A stretch of 64,000 nt of DNA, taken from assembly GCA_033064195.1 (NCBI GenBank), contig JARBJD010000036.1:309294-373293 (forward strand), in the 5' to 3' direction. The position numbers and the translations under genes were made by a program. Below are positions 58,264 through 64,000 of the stretch, one piece after another. Each line of letters opens with the position of its first letter. Position 1 is the first letter of the stretch. This DNA is from Blattamonas nauphoetae (Eukaryota; Preaxostyla; Oxymonadida). Below the pieces are notes generated by a model, which ran no database searches, was not told where the DNA came from, and saw only the letters and a program-made list of their open reading frames with translations.

Positions 58264-58322
58264 TCCAAAAATAAACGTTAAACTTTTTTAACTTTCTGAT
58301 TTTTTAATTTGTATATGAAGAG
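58264..58322 (+). promoter_or_regulatory. Promoter-like module 2 of the element
   Basis: Near-copy of module 1 (aaaaataaacgttaaact, T-run, aatttgtatatgaagagg). Confidence 0.55.
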
Positions 58323-58655
58323 GAGTTGTTGGCCAAGTTCAAGTATTGAGCCCTCGACGTAATGTTCCAAGATACTCAGGCAAAATGGTGCCCTGGTGAC
58401 TGATGCGCAGAACGATTTGGAGGTTGGATTGGAGACGGATGATCGAAAGATTGTCCCCGGGGTTCATGTTGGCAGCACTTAGATGTGCCCGTGAATCATG
58501 CCCACCCAAGACTTAACCCTTCAAGGACTTCGCCAGCAGCAGTCATTTAGAAGGATCGCGATAGAACGATCCCCAAAGGAGTATCAGGGTGTCTATAGGA
58601 AGCTCGTACGAACGTGGGAAGGCTCTTCTCTTCGGTTATTTTTGTTCTGTTAGAT

Positions 58656-58717
58656 TTGCTAACTTCAATAATAATCGTTAAACTTTTTTTATTTTTCCAT
58701 TTTTTAATTTGTAATAA
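58656..58717 (+). promoter_or_regulatory. Promoter-like module 3, directly before a gene start
   Basis: Contains cgttaaacttttttt, then a T-run and aatttgtaataa, and abuts the ATG at 58718. The placement supports a start-of-transcription or 5'-leader role. Confidence 0.6.
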
Positions 58718-59287
58718 ATGACAAACCAACTCACACCAAGCAAACTGAACAGCATGTTAAATAATGAACAATTAATTCTTGTTACCGAACCAGTTCTGAC
58801 TCGTCGTGGAACATCATATCTGTCTCATGGAACTTTTGAATATGCTACTGAAGTTAAACCAGAGGAGGTGTTTCGAGTCTATGTTTCCTCATTCATCAGA
58901 GGTACAAGACCACATCTGGATCCAAACCGATATCATCGATTTGATGACTATTGCACGAAAGAAAAATTCATTGAATCCCTTCGTAGTGAGAATTGTGAAC
59001 TTGTTGGTGAATACAAAACTTCAGAATCAGTAGTGAGGTATCTTCATGAAGGAGTTGAATGGAAAATAAAACCAGCACACTGGATGAAAGGTGTACGAAC
59101 TCATGAGAAGAGTCGGAAACATTACACTCAATCATTTGTTGAAAACGAGTTGAGAAAGCACAATTGTGAGCTCGTTGGTGAGTACAAGAGAGTTCTTGTT
59201 CCTTTTCAATATCGAGTGATCGGAGACGATAAAATATACAAAATTAGACTTGATGAATGGTTTAGAGCAAAACAAAGCCACATTTAA
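58718..59287 (+). CDS. Element gene of unknown function with an internal duplication
   Basis: 189 aa, frame uninterrupted. Two related segments of about 65 residues each contain NCELVGEYK (around residues 90 and 150), followed by a short beta-rich stretch and a motif of the W/F-K-I-K/R type. The repeated unit resembles the small tandem modules seen in DNA-virus accessory proteins, but I cannot name the family. A promoter-like module lies immediately upstream and another immediately downstream. Confidence 0.6.
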   Translation: MTNQLTPSKLNSMLNNEQLILVTEPVLTRRGTSYLSHGTFEYATEVKPEEVFRVYVSSFIRGTRPHLDPNRYHRFDDYCTKEKFIESLRSENCELVGEYKTSESVVRYLHEGVEWKIKPAHWMKGVRTHEKSRKHYTQSFVENELRKHNCELVGEYKRVLVPFQYRVIGDDKIYKIRLDEWFRAKQSHI

Positions 59288-59350
59288 GAAAACAAAAATA
59301 AACGCTTAACTTTTTTTTATTTTTGAACTTTTAATTTGAATATAAATAGA
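59288..59350 (+). promoter_or_regulatory. Promoter-like module 4, between two element genes
   Basis: Begins two bases after the previous stop: aaaataaacgcttaac, T-run, then ttttaatttgaatataaat. It could both end the first transcript and start the next. Confidence 0.6.
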
Positions 59351-59396
59351 GACTCCGCTTCAATTTGTCACGAAAAGCATTAGAAAAATCCAACAA

Positions 59397-60164
59397 TTGT
59401 TTCCCAACACCACCTTTGAATTCAAGGATAAATATGGCCAAGATCGTCAGTATGATCCGAACAGCAGAAACTATCAACATCAGAACTCATATCTCGCGTC
59501 TATGCTTCGGAATCCAGAAGTCGGATATCTAGAGTCATCTCCTGACGATAATATTTCAACATTTCTTAACAAAATTGAAAACCAACAACTGATGGCATCT
59601 GAAGATCAGCACGAACACAAGAGGATTGATGAAGAAATGAAAGCTGAAATCCAAAGTATGAAAGCAAATCCAAGAGTGAACGAAACTGAATTGAAGAAGC
59701 AAGTGTTCAAGATCACACGGAAACTGAAGTCGATAGAAGAGAAGCTGATGGATCATTGGATGAAGAATCTGTTGATAATTCAGAAGAAGAATGAACAAAT
59801 GGAAGCAAGAAAAGTGATGGAATTTGATGGTTTTGATCAATGCATCTTACTCGCTGAACCACGAGACAAAATTGGGTTTAACGAATGTCTAACGAATGCA
59901 CGGAGGAAGTTCAAAAAGAATGAGATCGAAAAGGTGAGTGACAATGGAAAACCATATCAACTGTACTTCCACAATCATCTGAAGAACGTTGAAGAAATCA
60001 CAACCTTCATCAAAGCAGTGTATGAAAAAGAGAAGGATCATCCATTTAAGATAAGCATCGATTTTGGTAAGATTGTTGAGAGAAAAGACAAAGATGAGAC
60101 AACGTACAAGGATTTCCGACCAGAATTGGAGAACACATCCAAGAGCTTTCCAACAGTGATTTGA
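59397..60164 (+). CDS. Element gene, charged helical protein of unknown function
   Basis: About 250 aa, Lys/Glu-rich and largely helical (for example VNETELKKQVFKITRKLKSI). No family recognised. It lies just upstream of the polymerase remains on the same strand; in protein-primed systems such a position could hold the terminal protein or part of a larger polymerase protein, but there is no sequence evidence for that. The exact start is uncertain. Confidence 0.45.
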   Translation: MFPNTTFEFKDKYGQDRQYDPNSRNYQHQNSYLASMLRNPEVGYLESSPDDNISTFLNKIENQQLMASEDQHEHKRIDEEMKAEIQSMKANPRVNETELKKQVFKITRKLKSIEEKLMDHWMKNLLIIQKKNEQMEARKVMEFDGFDQCILLAEPRDKIGFNECLTNARRKFKKNEIEKVSDNGKPYQLYFHNHLKNVEEITTFIKAVYEKEKDHPFKISIDFGKIVERKDKDETTYKDFRPELENTSKSFPTVI

Positions 60165-60229
60165 AATGACACTGACATCAATGAATATTCCAAATATGCA
60201 ATCAATCTGATCAAAGAATCTCAGGAGAG

Positions 60230-63200
60230 AACACTGATGGACATAAAGACAATGTTTATAGCATTCCACTCCATTCTTGTTGCTGTTTACAGATTCCCAG
60301 TTGCAGGAAAGGCAAATGCATTGCTCACCATCCACATGAAGACATTCAATATTAAATACGTTGATTCACCATACAATATTTGTTTCTTTCAGGCAGTCTC
60401 GCACAAAACACTTCCAGATACTCCAGAGAGGAAAATACCACAGTGTACCAGAAATGCTGAAGCTCACCGACTGTTTGCCATCTGCAAGAATCTAACCCAT
60501 CTCACATCACATCAATTAACACCATATCTACAAAAATATCCTGGATTTGATATTGCATCAGACATGGAAGAAACAATGAAGATCCTAAACATAACAGTTC
60601 ACATTTATGAATACGATGAGGACAAGAAGACCTATTTTCTAAGCCAATCATATATCAATGAAAATGATGATGCTCTGGTTGTCCCAATTCTCATGGTTCC
60701 ACTCACTGCAACTCTTGTTCATGTTATGTTCATTTCTGATCCCGAGAAGCTCACTGGATACAAACTCTGTCCATATTGTCAATCGAGAGGATTCCAAGTG
60801 AGGAAAAAACTACAGCAGAGATTATGAGAAGCATCTCGCTGAGTGTAAAGAAATAGATGGAAAACACGTGAAAAAGATTGCACTTGATAAAACACCAAGA
60901 CCGTACGTTCCACATATTCTCAACAATAGAACTCATGAATTTCTGATGGCACATAAGAGACAAGACGAATTCAAACCAACGCAGTACTACATCACATACG
61001 ATTTCGAAACAATGGAAGATCTCATTCTTGACAATCTTTTCTCTGATGACAATACACAGTTGATCTCACACTTGAAACCTCTCTCTGTTGCATCAGTAAT
61101 TAAGACAAAATCAGGAGTGAAGTCAATCTACTTTGATCTTCGAGATGGAAAAGATTTTGTGAAGCAGTGGATCCGACAACTCTTCAAATATGCTGAGACA
61201 GTACGAGATGACAACTTCTATGATGATCCAGAAATACCCTCTCAAAATGAAGTCAGTGTCATTGGATTCAACAGTTCAAGATTTGACATAAATCTCATCT
61301 TTCGTGATCTCGTTGATCAGGATTGGAAAGTGGTGAGCTTCCTTGGATCAACAACAAAGTACAAACAAGTTTTGATCAGACACGAGAAAACACAACAAGT
61401 TCTTCGATTCATTGACATGATGTCATACACAGGACCAATGACTTTGGATAATGCAGTCAAAGCATTTGGAGGAAATACAACACTCCAGAAGTCATTCTTT
61501 GCTTACGAATCATTCGACTCATCAGACTACAATACAGTGCTAAGCAAACAAGAACCGTTCTCCAAATATGAATTCTATTCCAGTCTGAACAACAGTGAAA
61601 TGTCCGACACCGATTACCAACTTTATCTTGATGATTGGAACAAGCAAGGTTTCAAGAACAGATGGGAATACCTCAAGTTCTACAACATCAGAGACGTCGA
61701 ATGTATGATTGCACCATTGGATAATCTCATTGATCTGAACTTCCAATACAAAGTAGACATGTTGCACAATCTCTCATTGTCAGCCAATGCTTCAGCAATC
61801 AAGTATGCGTGTGCCTACAAGGACTTTGATATTGATGCTGACTACAACGAATGTGACGATTCTGGTCCAATCAAGATCACCAAACAATACTGGAAATACA
61901 AAGTTGAAGGATACAGGTACCAAGACCAGAAAGCTCATCGCAATACTAACAAAACGTAACTGAAGCAGACTATGAGTGGTTTGTTCAACAGTGCAAGAAA
62001 GTGTGCTATATCTGCAAGTGTCACTTCACACAAGCAGTACGACCAACACTGGACAGAATCGACAATTCAAAGGACATTCAAAGAGAACGTGAAGATATGT
62101 TGTGATTACTGCAACACCTACAAGTCAGACCATGATGAACATCTCACACGATTGAGAATTCAACTCAAGAAGTACTGCATCTGGAAATCATTACCAATGA
62201 CTCTGACACATGAGCAAACATATCACAAACTGAGAGCAGCAGTGACAGGTGGATTATCGAATGTTCAACATCGACAGAACATCAAAGACGTGACTCAATC
62301 AATCACTTCACATACGAAGATGGTAAGGTGATCTCCAAAGATACAGAACACGTCATGACTCACGTTTGTGGTTTGACTTCAATTCACTGTATCCAAGTGC
62401 TTTCTCATCAATCAAGAACAAGAACAATCCTATACTAATCACAGAATGTACATGCCAGGAAGATGTTTGTACACCGCAACAGGAGATAAGGAATGTCGTG
62501 AGATTATCGAGAACAAGAATCAGAAGACACTTTTCGTTGCAGAACTGAAAGGACATATTGATGAAAAGTACATTAATGATTTCATTAACTTCCCACCAAT
62601 CTTTAGAAACATTGTAGTCAATACGACTGAAGAGAACATCGGAGAGAAGACATATTCGTTGATGAAGAAACATGGATTGAAGACTGATGATAAACAAAGA
62701 AAGCTGACCCAACTCTTGAGCACACACGATCAGTATATGTTCTTTTCGACATACTATCTGTGGTTCCTCATCGACTATTGTCACTTCATCGTCGTCGACA
62801 TCAAGAGTGTGATGGTATTCTCGAGACATGCTGGATTTGAACCATTTGTGACCTCATTCATGAATGATAGAATAGAAGCAATGAAGGTTGGAAACAAAGG
62901 AAAAGAACAGTTCTGTAAGACCAACCAAATGGAAGCTACGGATATGATGGAATGAACACTGAGAAGTACAACTCAATCACAATCTGCAATGAGAAGAGAA
63001 CATACTTGAAACAGATGATGAAGGGATTTGTAGCGACAAGAGAGATCAATGAGGACAACTACATCGTGATTGAAGACAGAGAGAAAGCATCCTGCAAAAC
63101 ATGTCTGCAAGCAGTATTCACACTCGACAATGCCAAGTTCTGGTATCTGAATTTCACTTATCATTTCATATACAAGTGCCTAGACATGAACAAGATTCAC

Positions 63201-63710
63201 TTCTGTGAGGGAGATACTGACTCTGCGTACTGGGCAATTAGTGGTGATCCGAATGCAGGTATTCATCAACAATTTGAACACGTTATTGCTGACAAGGAAT
63301 TCTATGATGCTCACAAATATGAATGGTTCCCCAATCCTGAAAAAGGAGTTGATGATGAGAAGAAGTTGTTGGGATTAGCAATTGAAAGAAGGGTGAACAG
63401 ATGATCTGTCTTGCACCAAAGTGTTACTCTCTCGATGAAAATGAAAGATCAAAGTGTCATTAAAGAAAACAAATATCACAGTGACGATTATGTGAAGTGT
63501 CTCAATGGAGAAAGACTGTGACTACAACATTGAACTTTCAAACGAGAAGAGTTCATTCTGACGATGACACTAATGGATTTGAGATAGCGAAAATACAACA
63601 ACAGAAACTCAGTCTCAGTGGAATTCATCTGAAGGCAATCGTACTTGAAAATGAATCATGTCCTCCATTCATTCATGGACTGAAAGCAACTGATTATCTA
63701 ATCGAATAAA
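60230..63710 (+). pseudogene. Broken protein-primed family B DNA polymerase (Polinton pPolB)
   Basis: Recognisable parts in order: an N-terminal region with a zinc-finger-like CPYC, an exonuclease domain with YDFETM, GFNSSRFDINLI and FYNIRDVE, the SLYPSAFSSIK-type motif A region, and a palm motif C with GDTDSAYW. This order and the wording fit the polymerases of Polintons and related virus-like elements. The gene is broken, with about half a dozen interruptions. Confidence 0.75.
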
Positions 63711-63731
63711 CACAAACTTTATTTTTGTAGA
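63704..63731 (+). promoter_or_regulatory. Promoter-like module 5 (shortened)
   Basis: aataaacacaaactttattttt directly follows the end of the polymerase remains and directly precedes the ATG at 63732. Confidence 0.45.
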
Positions 63732-64000
63732 AATGAGTAGACCGTATTTGAATTCAGCACAAATTGATCGAATAGTGAAGAACCTCTTGGACAACACGTT
63801 CCATTCAAGACAAAAAATACAATGCCACACTTTCGTTTTCACAAAGTTTACCAACCTATCATGTCAATGATTCAAACGGAGCATACGACACAAATGATGA
63901 GACATACTTCAATGATTGGCTGAATGGAGAATTACCTCCTGATTTAAACATTGCTGATGGAAAAATTGTAGTTCAAAGATTTGTGAAACAATTCACCGGG
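63732..64000 (+). other. Start of the next element gene, cut by the window edge
   Basis: Coding-like sequence begins MSRPYLNSAQIDRIVKNLL after module 5 and continues to the edge. Family not recognised from this short part. Confidence 0.35.

Larger units (their letters stand above)
57990..58330 (+). repeat. Two direct repeats of about 100-130 bp inside the element
   Basis: The stretches at about 57990-58126 and 58185-58325 match, most clearly from gatctgag through aaaaataaacgt to aatttgtatatgaagagga. The period is about 196 bp. Each copy ends in the promoter-like module annotated below. Confidence 0.8.
57880..64000 (+). mobile_element. Polinton/Maverick-type virus-like element, left part, broken
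   Basis: AT-rich block unlike the host DNA to its left. It carries plus-strand genes including a protein-primed family B DNA polymerase and runs past the right edge of the window. The left boundary is approximate; no terminal inverted repeat or target duplication was identified. The polymerase region is interrupted about half a dozen times while remaining easy to recognise, which suggests a fossil of moderate rather than great age. Capsid, integrase, protease and ATPase genes are not seen within the window and would be expected further right. An adintovirus-like or other Polinton-related lineage is equally possible. Confidence 0.7.

Noticed and set aside
58330-58660. Host-like insert inside the virus-like element because of its more balanced base composition
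   Set aside because: No frame or motif could be linked to a host gene; evidence too weak.

Overview
The window is nuclear DNA of a small, gene-dense flagellated eukaryote. Coding genes are split by very short GT-AG introns (many 25-50 nt) and use the standard genetic code, since TAA, TAG and TGA all end conserved proteins. Intergenic gaps are mostly 30-300 bp. The gene set (IP3-receptor-like channel, VPS15, VAC14, the dynein-assembly factor ZMYND10, meckelin) fits a heterotrophic flagellate. The texture resembles Preaxostyla/oxymonad-type metamonads, but that placement is an inference and not proven here.

Region 1 (1-29.2 kb) is host housekeeping: VPS15 (-), a meckelin core without its ectodomain (+), MCM2 (-), a CK1-family kinase (+), a very large IP3-receptor-like channel (-), an NXT/p15-like mRNA-export factor (-) and a NAA25-like protein (+). 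Region 2 (29.5-55.3 kb) holds tRNA-Ser(AGA), an eIF2B-gamma-like protein, a DDX51/Dbp6 helicase, a protein with an MGMT-type domain whose catalytic Cys is Asp, SDA1, a long charged coiled-coil/proline-rich protein, VAC14, a two-TM protein resembling BK-channel beta subunits, ZMYND10, a RWD-CHY zinc-finger protein and three unassigned genes.

Region 3 (55.5-64 kb) is mobile and gene-poor. It contains a Tc1-type DNA transposon with TA target sites, a cluster of direct and inverted repeats around 57.1-57.8 kb, and the left part of an AT-rich Polinton/Maverick-type fossil. The fossil carries a broken protein-primed DNA polymerase and recurring promoter-like modules, and it runs off the right edge.

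Two functional themes recur. VPS15 (PI3P synthesis) and VAC14 (PI(3,5)P2 synthesis) act in successive steps of endolysosomal phosphoinositide metabolism. Meckelin and ZMYND10 both serve the flagellum. The most unusual host gene is the MGMT-fold protein at 32956-34437, whose Cys-His-Glu triad reads Asp-His-Glu.
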